Positions 15,953-23,520 of a DNA stretch of 64,000 nt are shown here, piece by piece. This DNA is from Pedobacter fastidiosus (GTDB lineage Bacteria; Bacteroidota; Bacteroidia; Sphingobacteriales; Sphingobacteriaceae), in assembly GCF_014306625.1 (NCBI RefSeq), contig NZ_JACRYL010000015.1:64705-128704 (forward strand), read 5' to 3'. Below the pieces are notes generated by a model that was given only the letters and a program-made list of their open reading frames with translations, had not been told where the DNA came from and made no database searches. A program made the position numbers and the translations under genes. How positions within the stretch are numbered: position 1 is the first letter of the stretch; every line of letters begins with the position of its first letter.

Positions 15953-17359
15953 ATGAAGAAACTTTTACTCGCCATTGTGGCGGTAATCAGCTTTACGGCT
16001 GTTAACGCCCAACAGTATGCTTTATTCGGAACAAAAACAATGTTCGATGCTTTTGAAAATCCTTCTCAAAAGTCTTTCACACTGGATTCATCCAGAAAAT
16101 TTTCGTCTAATTTTTTCTTGCCAAATTTTGGGTTTAACGCCGCTAACAAGGGAAGTGCAGAATATATCATTAGAAAACTAACTCAAGAAGGAAAAAATGA
16201 TACAAGAACCCTTCCAATAGGAACTGGCGATATTAACCATTTTTATGAAAACAGCAATATTTACGTTGCTACTTTTCGCCTTTTTAAATCCTACAAATAT
16301 CAAAAGGAAATGGGTTTTGCTTGGCAAATCAGATCCGATTCTCAGATAGATTATACCAACGAAACGCTGGCAATTTTTGATTCCTACACTCGTTTTCCTC
16401 AATTTACGCAACTTAACGATATTTTGAATACAAAAGGATACCAGCAAACTTATCATCAGTTTAGCTTTACTTATAGAGAGAATTACAATAAAAGATTAGC
16501 TTTTGGTGTTAAAGCCAGCTTACTAAGTGGGATTCTTTACAATAAATTAGATATTTCAGATTCCTATTTATACATCAATCCAGAAACCAATTCATTGGAT
16601 ATCGGACTTGCTGGTGTTTACTCGGCAAATTATACGGATACAAAAGAAATCGATAAAAAAACATTCTTTCCCAACTTTAAAAACCCCGGACTTTCACTAA
16701 GTTTTGGAACGAATTACACCACTAAAAAAGGACTATTTTTAATGGCCAATGTAAAAGACCTTGGATTTATTTGGTGGAGAAGTAATACAACAAAAACTAC
16801 GGCAAACGCTTTTAAAACTATTAACAATATTGCTTTCAACCAAGGAAATACCAATCAAGAAATTAAGGATATTTTTCTCATATCAGAAGAGGGAAGTAAA
16901 TTTTTAGCGCCTACAAATGCAAAAATAGATGTTTACATGTCTAAAGCTTATGGTTTTTATAAACCTGCTCTAGCCGTATCTAAAAGTCTTTTTTACAAAG
17001 GTGGAGATATTGCTTTTATAAATACGTTTAAATACAACGATTTTTCTGGCAGTGTTACTCCTCTTTACAACCTCAACAATATATTTATGGTTGGTTTACA
17101 GGCAAAGTACCAAACACCAAACTTCGAGATGTTTTTAGGCACCGATAATCTATTATCTACGGCAAGCCAGGTTAGTGGAGTAATCAAAAATGATGCAACT
17201 ATTGGAAGTGGGCCCAACGGAGGCTCATTTTATATGGGAATTGGGATAAAATTTGGCGATGTAGTTAACCATCCTCAGTTTAGCGATGTAATGCCGGGTA
17301 TAAATGATAACGAAGGAAGTTTCTTTAAAAACCTTTTTTCTATTTTTAAGAGAAAATAA
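15953..17359 (+). CDS. DUF5723-type outer-membrane beta-barrel protein
   Basis: A 468-aa protein with signal peptide (MKKLLLAIVAVISFTAVNAQ). The body is typical of Bacteroidota barrels in the FadL/PorV-like class: an initial NPSQKSFTLDSSRKFSSNFF segment, repeated transmembrane-strand patterns, GLFLMANVKDLGFIWW, and a final barrel strand GGSFYMGIGIKFGD. The DUF5723 label is from memory of the family pattern. It may transport or bind hydrophobic ligands or help export; nothing here decides which. Confidence 0.7.
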   Translation: MKKLLLAIVAVISFTAVNAQQYALFGTKTMFDAFENPSQKSFTLDSSRKFSSNFFLPNFGFNAANKGSAEYIIRKLTQEGKNDTRTLPIGTGDINHFYENSNIYVATFRLFKSYKYQKEMGFAWQIRSDSQIDYTNETLAIFDSYTRFPQFTQLNDILNTKGYQQTYHQFSFTYRENYNKRLAFGVKASLLSGILYNKLDISDSYLYINPETNSLDIGLAGVYSANYTDTKEIDKKTFFPNFKNPGLSLSFGTNYTTKKGLFLMANVKDLGFIWWRSNTTKTTANAFKTINNIAFNQGNTNQEIKDIFLISEEGSKFLAPTNAKIDVYMSKAYGFYKPALAVSKSLFYKGGDIAFINTFKYNDFSGSVTPLYNLNNIFMVGLQAKYQTPNFEMFLGTDNLLSTASQVSGVIKNDATIGSGPNGGSFYMGIGIKFGDVVNHPQFSDVMPGINDNEGSFFKNLFSIFKRK

Positions 17360-17372
17360 TTTTTAACTTATT

Positions 17373-18062
17373 TTAAGCCTTTTGTTTCTTTGGTTGAGTA
17401 ACTACAAAATCTTTTAAATAGAAAGGTTCAAAGTAAGCTACATCTTCAAAAGCTCCATTTGTAAAAGCATTTTCTGCGAGGAAAGACATATAACTTGCCG
17501 AGTTAAAATTATCATCACAGAAGAAGGCATTTGAGTTATTTAAAGCTTCCTTACACTTTGACGAACCATCACCAATAAATGTTATTTTCTGATTTGCCAG
17601 ATGTTCTGCAAAACTGCCTTCATCAATAATTTTTGCTGATGTTGGCTCTAAAACTTTTAAATCAGCACCAAATATTTCTGTATAAACTTCCATTCTCCGA
17701 GCGTCGATCATTGGGCAAATTAAGTCTTTATAATCAGGAGTTTTAATTAGAAAACCAGCAGCCATCATTTCCAGTGTTTCTATCGCTATTAATGGAATAT
17801 CTAGCGCATAACACAATCCTTTTGCTGTTGAAACACCAATTCGTAAGCCAGTATAAGATCCAGGGCCTTTACTTACGGCAATTGCATCTAGATCTTTAAA
17901 TGTTAACCCAGCTTTTTTTATGGCTTCCTCAATAAAAAGAGTAAGATTACTTGCATGCAAATTCTGCCCGACTTCTTCTTTAACCGTAATCGTTTTTCCA
18001 TCAATTGATACCGCTACAGAACATACGGAAGTTGCTGTTTCTATTTGAAGTATTTTAGCCAT
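17373..18062 (-). CDS. tsaB: tRNA t6A biosynthesis protein TsaB
   Basis: Partner of TsaD in making threonylcarbamoyl-adenosine at position 37 of ANN-reading tRNAs. 229 aa with an ASKHA fold: ILQIETATSVCSVAVSIDGK at the start, then VSKGPGSYTGLRIGVSTAKGLCYALDIPLIAIETLEMMA, the family signature. The active-site-like DARRMEVYTEIF follows. A TATCTTTG -7 element (18067-18074, minus strand) lies only 5 bases before the start codon, so the message may be almost leaderless. It is downstream of yidD on the same strand. Confidence 0.95.
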   Translation of the reverse strand: MAKILQIETATSVCSVAVSIDGKTITVKEEVGQNLHASNLTLFIEEAIKKAGLTFKDLDAIAVSKGPGSYTGLRIGVSTAKGLCYALDIPLIAIETLEMMAAGFLIKTPDYKDLICPMIDARRMEVYTEIFGADLKVLEPTSAKIIDEGSFAEHLANQKITFIGDGSSKCKEALNNSNAFFCDDNFNSASYMSFLAENAFTNGAFEDVAYFEPFYLKDFVVTQPKKQKA

Positions 18063-18121
18063 AGGGCAAAGATAAAAAAGGTAGAGGGTTTTTAGGGTAG
18101 AAGGTTACAGGTTTTTATTTT

Positions 18122-18352
18122 CTAAGGCACAGGATCGTGCCCATGACTTCCCCAAGGGTGACAACGGCCGATACGTTTTAAAGCCATCCAACCGCCTTTA
18201 AAGGGGCCATATTTCCTTATTGCTTCAACTCCGTATTGCGAGCAAGTTGGTGTAAATCTGCAATTTGCACCGAGCATTGGCGAAATTGCGTATTGATAAA
18301 TTCGAATCAAACCCAAAAAGAACCAGCCGAAAATTCTATTGATTAGCCTCAT
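18122..18352 (-). CDS. yidD: Membrane protein insertion efficiency factor YidD
   Basis: A 76-aa protein that helps YidC-dependent membrane insertion. It has an amphipathic N-terminal helix (FGWFFLGLIRIYQYAISPML) and the family signature CRFTPTCSQYGVEAIRKYG, then GGWMALKRIGRCHPWGSHGHDPVP. Three conserved cysteines are present. It overlaps the end of rnpA by 17 bases, as is usual for the rpmH-rnpA-yidD cluster. Confidence 0.96.
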   Translation of the reverse strand: MRLINRIFGWFFLGLIRIYQYAISPMLGANCRFTPTCSQYGVEAIRKYGPFKGGWMALKRIGRCHPWGSHGHDPVP

Positions 18353-18734
18353 TTGGTTGAATTAAGTTTTGAAAACGCTTAAATGTGGCAATCAGCTTTT
18401 TTTGAATAAATTCAAACTCATATTTATCTTTCCCCACAAACTGAATGGAAAATAATAGCAAGCCTTTATCTGTTGGTAATTTTGTGTAGAAATTTTCTTG
18501 CTTGTTTAAACGATAAGCTTCGCGAATGCGACGTTTGAGTAGATTACGGTCTACAGCTCTTTTATATCTCTTTTTTGGAACATTGATCACTACTTGAGCC
18601 TGAACTTCAGCCGGTTCATCAACGAAGAGATAAGACACCCGAAATGGGTATAATAAAAAAGAAGAACCATTTTTAAACAGCAGATCTAAATATTTTCTGC
18701 TGCATAATCGTTCTTCTTTCTTGAATGTATACAT
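18336..18734 (-). CDS. rnpA: Ribonuclease P protein component
   Basis: Protein subunit of RNase P, which trims the 5' ends of tRNAs. I choose the ATG at 18734, giving 132 aa beginning MYTFKKEERLCSRK. A longer frame reaches 18794 but adds 20 residues with no family resemblance. The signature RNR box is KRAVDRNLLKRRIREAYRLN. The spacing from rpmH (67 bases, with a hairpin) and the 17-base overlap with yidD fit the classic cluster. dnaA is not beside it here. Confidence 0.94.
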   Translation of the reverse strand: MYTFKKEERLCSRKYLDLLFKNGSSFLLYPFRVSYLFVDEPAEVQAQVVINVPKKRYKRAVDRNLLKRRIREAYRLNKQENFYTKLPTDKGLLLFSIQFVGKDKYEFEFIQKKLIATFKRFQNLIQPNEANQ

Positions 18735-18776
18735 ATATTTTTGATTGATAAATGCAGAATTTGATCTGCCGATTCC

Positions 18777-18796
18777 GATTGCTCGGAAAAGCAATC
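18777..18796 (-). other. Hairpin in the rpmH-rnpA intergenic spacer
   Basis: A 7-bp stem (GATTGCT / AGCAATC) with a 6-base loop lies between the rpmH stop and the rnpA start on the minus strand. It may lower rnpA expression relative to rpmH or be an mRNA processing site; this is inference. Confidence 0.45.
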
Positions 18797-18801
18797 AAAA
18801 A

Positions 18802-18960
18802 TTATGCTTTATGCTTGCGTTCGTCAGAAACTGTTAATCTTTTTCTTCCTTTAGCACGACGTGATGCTAATACTCGTCTGCCGTTAGCTGTTGCCATTCT
18901 TTCGCGGAAGCCGTGTTTGTTTCTTCTCTTTCTTTGCGAAGGTTGGTATGTTCTTTTCAT
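18802..18960 (-). CDS. rpmH: 50S ribosomal protein L34
   Basis: Translating the minus strand from the ATG at 18960 gives 52 residues. They start MKRTYQPSQRKRRNKHGFRE, continue RMATANGRRVLASRRAKGRK, and end RLTVSDERKHKA. This is a full L34, a basic protein of the large ribosomal subunit. It is shorter than a usual ORF cut-off. It heads the rpmH-rnpA-yidD cluster and has a well-formed promoter upstream. Confidence 0.98.
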   Translation of the reverse strand: MKRTYQPSQRKRRNKHGFRERMATANGRRVLASRRAKGRKRLTVSDERKHKA

Positions 18961-19000
18961 GACTGTATATTATCTATTATAATTTCAAAATTAAGAGGTG

Positions 19001-19031
19001 CAAATATAAAGCGATTTCTCTACATATGCAA
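19001..19031 (-). promoter_or_regulatory. Bacteroidota-type promoter of rpmH
   Basis: On the minus strand TATATTTG (19001-19008) matches the TAnnTTTG -7 consensus. A TTG -33 element (19029-19031) lies 20 bases upstream of it. The predicted transcript starts about 30 bases before the rpmH ATG. Confidence 0.7.
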
Positions 19032-19222
19032 GAGTGTTTTGTTTTATTTTTTCTAATTGTAGAGTTCCTAACGGATGCCGTTGTCACAAATGTAATAATT
19101 CTTTTGGAAATTTGGCCCCGTGGCCTAATCTGCCGTAGAAAAGCCAGCATCTCTCTATGGCTTGGTTGGCATTAATTTCGATATTGGTGTATAATTGCCT
19201 CTCAAATGCAATTCGTATTTTA

Positions 19223-19620
19223 ATCAAACGTTCTTACGGAACGAAAATAATTATTAAATATTTTTTTTCTACCCAGCAGCCGTCTCGATGGGACGGGGTA
19301 AATTAAAAATTATTGATTTATGAATTTTGTTAAAGGGCTCTATAATTCTTTATTGATGAAGTCGCGGAGATAAATTCAGCATGAAATGGTTAGACACAAC
19401 GTCTAAAGCTTTTATTTATTAGCGAAACATATTTAACCTTCTAAATCCACAACAAGCCAAACCTCGTCCTGTAGGGACAGGATAAATTAAAAATTATGAT
19501 TTTATTAAAAAAACATATTTTAACCTTATAAATCCGCAACAAGCCAAACCTCGTTCCGTAGGACGACTGCTGGGTAAAAAACAATAGCTTTTTGTTTTTA
19601 CGTTCCGTAAGAACGTTTGA
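19223..19620. repeat. Palindromic module 1 (longest, 398 bp)
   Basis: Left hairpin core at 19229-19243, right core at 19601-19615. Internal cores lie at 19281-19295, 19465-19479 and 19552-19565. It contains an internal duplication: the CATATTT...AACCTT...AAATCC(A/G)CAACAAGCCAAACCTCGT segment occurs twice (about 19428-19470 and 19514-19555). Confidence 0.8.
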
Positions 19621-19662
19621 CTTTTATGGTTTGGTTGGTGTTAATATGGATATATAATTACT

Positions 19663-19878
19663 ATCAAACGTTCCTACGGAACGAAAATAATATCAACTAT
19701 TTTTTTTCTACCCAGCAACCGTCCCGATGGGACGAGATAAGGTAAAAATTATGATTTTATTAATAGAACATATTTTGAACTCATAAATCCGCAACAATCC
19801 AAACCTCGTCCTGTAGGCACGACTGCTGGGTAAAAAAACAAAAGCTTTTTGCTTTTACGTTCCGTAGGAACGTTTGAT
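19663..19878. repeat. Palindromic module 2 (216 bp, most regular)
   Basis: Left core 19669-19683, right core 19858-19872, internal cores 19720-19734 and 19807-19821. The outer 20 bases are inverted copies of each other, so the module is one long interrupted palindrome. Confidence 0.85.
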
Positions 19879-19941
19879 TTGTATGGTTTGGTTGGTATTA
19901 ATATTATATATAATTGAGATGCAAACGCAATTCCTATATCG

Positions 19942-20233
19942 ATCAAACGTTCCTACGGAACGAAAATAATATCAACTATTTCTTTCTACCCAACAACCGT
20001 CCCGATGGGACGAGATAAAGTAAAAATTATTGGCTCAAATGCTTGGTAAAAGAAAGAAATGCTGAAGTAAATTCAGCATGAACTGATTAGGCACAGCGTA
20101 TAAAGCTCTTATTTTATTAGCGGAATATATTTTAACCCTCTAATCCCCAACAAGCTAAACCTCGTCCTATAGGGACGACTGCTGGGTAAAAAACAATAGC
20201 ATTTTGTTTTTACGTTCCGTAGGAACGTTTGAT
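19942..20233. repeat. Palindromic module 3 (292 bp)
   Basis: Left core 19948-19962, right core 20213-20227, internal cores 19998-20012 and 20163-20177. The middle (about 20030-20140) holds an AAATTCAGCATGAA...TTAG segment that also occurs in module 1 (19372-19420) but is missing from module 2. Confidence 0.8.
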
Positions 20234-20497
20234 ATTACATCATCCCCGATTGCTGCTCGAGAGATTAGCGAAGTATATCTCTAAATTAGGAAATTCGGAT
20301 TTGTAACCAGAGTCAATTGAACAATTTTGATTGCACCTTTGCAGGAGCAGGCTCTAGTTCTCTGCAGCAATTTTGTAAAATAAACCTGATGGAAATGACA
20401 GCCCCCGATTTTCTCGGGGCTATAATGCACAGCAGGAGGTAACATAAACCTTAGCTGTAACTTGCTTTTCAAAAAGAATTTAATTAATAAAAGATCT
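20234..20497. other. Gene-free tail with a second kind of repeat-like sequence
   Basis: Sequence of another type follows the array: CCCCGATTGCTGCTCGAGAG (20245-20264), and a GC-rich hairpin AGCCCCCGATTTTCTCGGGGCT (20400-20421). A 63-codon minus frame crosses it but looks non-coding. The hairpin is on the downstream side of lytT (minus strand) and could help end its transcript. Confidence 0.4.
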
Positions 20498-21232
20498 TTA
20501 TAATCCCAAGGCGGCCTTTAACTTTACATAACCGGTTTTACTAACGGGCAACCAAATGTCTGATTTTAGAAGAACAACATAACTATCTTTTTCCTTAAGC
20601 TCTATTTTGGTAACCTGGGCGAGATTGATAATGTAGGAACGATGAATGCGAATAAACTGTCCGGCATCTAAAGTCTGTTCGAAATAAGCCATGGTTTTAT
20701 TTTTGTAGAAAGCGCCATCAATTGTGCTAAGCTTAACATAATCATCATCTGCTTCAAGGTAATTTATATCAGCTACGGGGATAATTTTAATTACACCATC
20801 TTTTTTAACTACGACTCTATTATTTTGAGCAGGCGTTAACGCAGCCGCATTTAATACGGCCTCGGTATTTTCCTTTTGATTAAGTTTTGCTGGAAGCTTT
20901 TTAATGGCCGCATCAAAACGGCTCTTATCTATCGGCTTAAGGAGATAATCAACAGCATTTACTTCAAAAGCTTTAATGGCATATTCATCAAAAGCGGTTG
21001 TGAAAATAACTGCCGGTTTATCATCTACCAGCTCAAGCATTTCAAAACCGCTTATTTTAGGCATTTGGATATCCAGAAAAATTAAATCGGGTTTGTGCAA
21101 GGTAATCGCCTTTAAGCCTTCAAAACCATCGCAACATTCGGCAACAATTTCAATTTCTGCATGATCTGAAAGGTAGTATTTTACAATATCTCTGGCTAAA
21201 GGCTCATCATCAATTAGTATGGTCCTGATCAT
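20498..21232 (-). CDS. LytTR-family response regulator
   Basis: A 244-aa DNA-binding response regulator. The receiver domain has the acidic pair in LIDDEPLARD, phospho-Asp in PDLIFLDIQMP, the Thr of FTTAFDEYA and the Lys of LLKPIDK. The C-terminal LytTR domain (from about 135) shows INYLEADDDYVKLST and FIRIHRSYIINLAQV. It overlaps the histidine kinase gene by 23 bases and is the last gene of a LiaF-DUF4288-kinase-regulator operon. Such regulators bind promoter repeats as dimers; the targets are not visible here. Confidence 0.94.
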   Translation of the reverse strand: MIRTILIDDEPLARDIVKYYLSDHAEIEIVAECCDGFEGLKAITLHKPDLIFLDIQMPKISGFEMLELVDDKPAVIFTTAFDEYAIKAFEVNAVDYLLKPIDKSRFDAAIKKLPAKLNQKENTEAVLNAAALTPAQNNRVVVKKDGVIKIIPVADINYLEADDDYVKLSTIDGAFYKNKTMAYFEQTLDAGQFIRIHRSYIINLAQVTKIELKEKDSYVVLLKSDIWLPVSKTGYVKLKAALGL

Positions 21233-22271
21233 TTTTTTGTGGAATTTTTAGAGTGGTAATATATAAATTATTTGCCTCAATTTCGGTCTGCAATAAATGT
21301 GGATTGGCAAATAAAAGATATAATCGACGTTTAATAGCCGTTAAACCAAAGCCCGTTCCTCCGGTTGCTTTCATTTCCGGATCGAATGGATTTTCGACAC
21401 GTAGTTTCAAAAGATTCTCGTCTACAGTTACATCTACCTTAATTGTGATTTTAGATGAAGTATTATAGAGACCAAACTTGATGGCATTTTCTACTATTGG
21501 TTGCAATAATGTTCCGGGCAAACATAAATTCAAAGTATCATCTGCTATATTAACTTCGATGTTTAAACGGTGACTAAACCTAACCTTTTCAATATCCAAA
21601 TAGAGCTGAATATATTCCATTTCCTCTTCTACAGATACCCATAATTCATCATCGCGTTTTAAAGTTCCACGTAAAAATGAAGCCAGTTTGGTAATCATTA
21701 CCCCAGCCTCTTTTGGGTTTACCATGGTGAGTGCGAATACAGAATTTAAGCTGTTAAATAGAAAATGGGGCTGTAATTGATGTCTCAGTTTGTTTAGCTC
21801 AGCCTCTTTAGCTAGACTTTTAGCAGCTGAAAGCCTTTCTTGTGTTTCTGATTGCTCTTCTAATCGATACCATAAAACGTTAGCTAAAGCACACCAGCCA
21901 AGACACATAAAGGAGATTAAGCCTCTAAATGGGAAAGAAAAGTTATAAAAATCGAGGTAATCTTTATAATCGATAAAAACATATTGCAGGGAGTATTTAG
22001 CGATGTAAATTATAACGAAGGTGAGTGCCAACGTTACAATTAACACATATAAAATCCGTTCGTTTTTGGGTTGATAATACCCCAACATATTGCTTATGCT
22101 TATACATGCTATTGCAAGAAGAAAGTTGTTAATAAAACTATCGGCAAAAGAAATATACCAAGAAAAGTTTACAAAATAGTGTAAACCAATGGCGCACAAA
22201 ATAACCCAGGAGATTGCAAAAGCAAGCGAGGTTTTCTGTATTTGTGGAATAGTTAATGGTCTAGTAATCAA
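21210..22271 (-). CDS. LytS/YehU-type sensor histidine kinase
   Basis: A 353-aa inner-membrane kinase. Four hydrophobic segments occupy residues 1-130, without a large periplasmic sensor loop. The phospho-acceptor box is KLRHQLQPHFLFNSLNSVFA, and the ATPase part has LQPIVENAIKFG and GTGFGLTAIKRRLYLLF. This is the His_kinase (LytS) class that pairs with LytTR regulators, and the regulator gene overlaps its 3' end. The lack of a sensor domain fits sensing within the membrane or through a partner such as the LiaF-like protein upstream. Confidence 0.93.
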   Translation of the reverse strand: MITRPLTIPQIQKTSLAFAISWVILCAIGLHYFVNFSWYISFADSFINNFLLAIACISISNMLGYYQPKNERILYVLIVTLALTFVIIYIAKYSLQYVFIDYKDYLDFYNFSFPFRGLISFMCLGWCALANVLWYRLEEQSETQERLSAAKSLAKEAELNKLRHQLQPHFLFNSLNSVFALTMVNPKEAGVMITKLASFLRGTLKRDDELWVSVEEEMEYIQLYLDIEKVRFSHRLNIEVNIADDTLNLCLPGTLLQPIVENAIKFGLYNTSSKITIKVDVTVDENLLKLRVENPFDPEMKATGGTGFGLTAIKRRLYLLFANPHLLQTEIEANNLYITTLKIPQKNDQDHTN

Positions 22272-22278
22272 AGTTTGT

Positions 22279-22614
22279 TTAGTTAGATTCTGTGAGCAAT
22301 CTTATTCTGTGTTTTAATTTTTTGAGATAATTTTCTGCTGATTTCGGTTCTAAAATCTTCGAAGCAACTTCTACCCCATCTTTAATTTCGTTAATTTCGG
22401 TTAGGCTCGCAATCCCCAAAAATTTCCACACCACTTTTTCGCCTACACAATTTTTGAAAGGCACATTATACTGGGTTGCATGTTGATTTACTTTCTCAAC
22501 TGCCTCCAATCTATCAGTTGCTTGAAGCAATCTTATTTGCTCATTAAATTGTGGCGAGTGTTTTCCCTCGCCACAAATAACCTGATAGATACAATTTATT
22601 GCAAACCATTTCAT
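22279..22614 (-). CDS. DUF4288-type small protein
   Basis: A 111-aa soluble protein starting MKWFAINCIYQVICGEGKHS and with EQIRLLQATDRLEAVEKVN and VWKFLGIASLTEI, the layout of the DUF4288 family. No function is known for the family. It sits 7 bases before the kinase gene and 11 bases after the LiaF-like gene, so it is co-transcribed with both. Its place between a membrane sensor and a kinase makes a role in signalling worth testing. Confidence 0.7.
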   Translation of the reverse strand: MKWFAINCIYQVICGEGKHSPQFNEQIRLLQATDRLEAVEKVNQHATQYNVPFKNCVGEKVVWKFLGIASLTEINEIKDGVEVASKILEPKSAENYLKKLKHRIRLLTESN

Positions 22615-22625
22615 AATAAAGGGTT

Positions 22626-23390
22626 TTAAAAACTTCTAATTTCTATCCCTCCAAACATGGCCGTACCATCTAAAATTAAGGTTTTTTGAATTTCTCCATT
22701 TGGCATAATGTGAGATCTTTTATCTTCTACACTTCCAAACAATGCAGTCACGTTTGATTTTATTGCCCAGTTTTGCGGAACAACTAATTTTATCCCACCA
22801 AAAACGGCAGTAACATCCAGCGAAACCGTATCAGCAAAATCTGATTGCGTCATGTTTATATCCGCTCCACCAAAAACAGCGGTAATATCTCCACCCCTAA
22901 AGTTTTTCGAGTAAACAATTTGGTGACTTCCGCCAAAAACAGCCGTTACATCAATAATATCGTTATCAAATGAGCCCTTATCTTTTGCTTTAAAATCAGC
23001 AGAATCATCATTCCCCCCAAATTCATTGTTGAAATTGGCTTTAAATTTCTTTTTGTCGAATGTAGATTTTGGCCTAAAAATTAAGAATCCACCAACAATT
23101 ACCAATCCGAAGCCGAGTGCATATTTGGAAATATCCAGATCAAGCTGTGGTATTCTCTGTAAAGTATTATAAGCTCCTATTAAAACCAGAACCAACCAAC
23201 CAATACCTTTAAAATTACTTCTTAAGCCAATAAATAACCCCAACACAATTAAAAACGTGTGCCAGCTAATTACCCATCTTGGGATATCCAGCCCAATGTT
23301 ATTTAATAAAAATGCTAGTCCGATGATGACGATTATTGCCCCGCTCCAAACCCGACCAGAGTTTTTGTTTATATTATTTAGATTTTCCAT
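22626..23390 (-). CDS. LiaF-like membrane protein with beta-repeat tail
   Basis: A 254-aa protein. About residues 14-106 hold four hydrophobic segments, like the LiaF-TM region. After a charged linker (about 107-143), the soluble C-terminal part is built of about five 20-24-residue repeats: DVTAVFGGSHQIV, DITAVFGGADINM, DVTAVFGGIKLVV, NVTALFGSVEDKR and DGTAMFGGIEIRS. This matches the cell-wall-stress LiaF C-terminal fold. In Firmicutes LiaF restrains the LiaS kinase; here the partner would be a LytS-type kinase two genes downstream. Confidence 0.85.
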   Translation of the reverse strand: MENLNNINKNSGRVWSGAIIVIIGLAFLLNNIGLDIPRWVISWHTFLIVLGLFIGLRSNFKGIGWLVLVLIGAYNTLQRIPQLDLDISKYALGFGLVIVGGFLIFRPKSTFDKKKFKANFNNEFGGNDDSADFKAKDKGSFDNDIIDVTAVFGGSHQIVYSKNFRGGDITAVFGGADINMTQSDFADTVSLDVTAVFGGIKLVVPQNWAIKSNVTALFGSVEDKRSHIMPNGEIQKTLILDGTAMFGGIEIRSF

Positions 23391-23492
23391 GTGTGTTCGT
23401 ATTAATAACCAAAAGTATTTATAAATATTAACCTGCTAAATGAAGAATCCTTAAAAAATGGCTAAATCACGGTAAGTGCCGCTATTTCATCG

Positions 23493-23508
23493 GTGAAAAA
23501 TATTTCAC
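23493..23508. promoter_or_regulatory. Palindrome GTGAAA-N4-TTTCAC before the ChaN-like gene
   Basis: A 16-bp inverted repeat, GTGAAAAATATTTCAC, ends 12 bases before the ATG at 23521. Its place suits an operator or a translation-level element. No matching regulator is known from this window. Confidence 0.35.
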
Positions 23509-23520
23509 TATTTTGAGGCC

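Larger units (their letters stand above)
19061..20233. repeat. Nested palindromic repeat array (gene-free)
   Basis: About 1.1 kb with no gene. Three modules follow one another, each bounded on the left by ATCAAACGTTCCTACGGAACG-type sequence and on the right by its inverse, CGTTCCGTAGGAACGTTTGAT. Inside each are CGTCCCGATGGGACG-type and CGTCCTGTAGGGACG-type hairpins next to inverted CCCAGCA / TGCTGGG words. All cores have the same shape: 6-bp arms and a 3-base centre. Each module is preceded by a linker with TATGGTTTGGTTGGT (19156, 19625, 19882). The array lies between the divergent-looking rpmH promoter side and the lytT terminus. Confidence 0.85.

Noticed and set aside
18734..18794. Longer start of rnpA at 18794
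   Set aside because: The extra 20 residues do not resemble RNase P protein, and the frame would run into the rpmH-rnpA hairpin.
19223..20233. The repeat array as a CRISPR
   Set aside because: The repeats are inverted as well as direct, spacing is irregular (modules of 216 to 398 bp), inter-repeat sequence is itself repeated rather than unique, and no cas gene is near.
20281..20472. 63-codon minus frame after the repeat array
   Set aside because: It runs through a GC-rich hairpin and repeat-like sequence, with a composition unlike the real genes.
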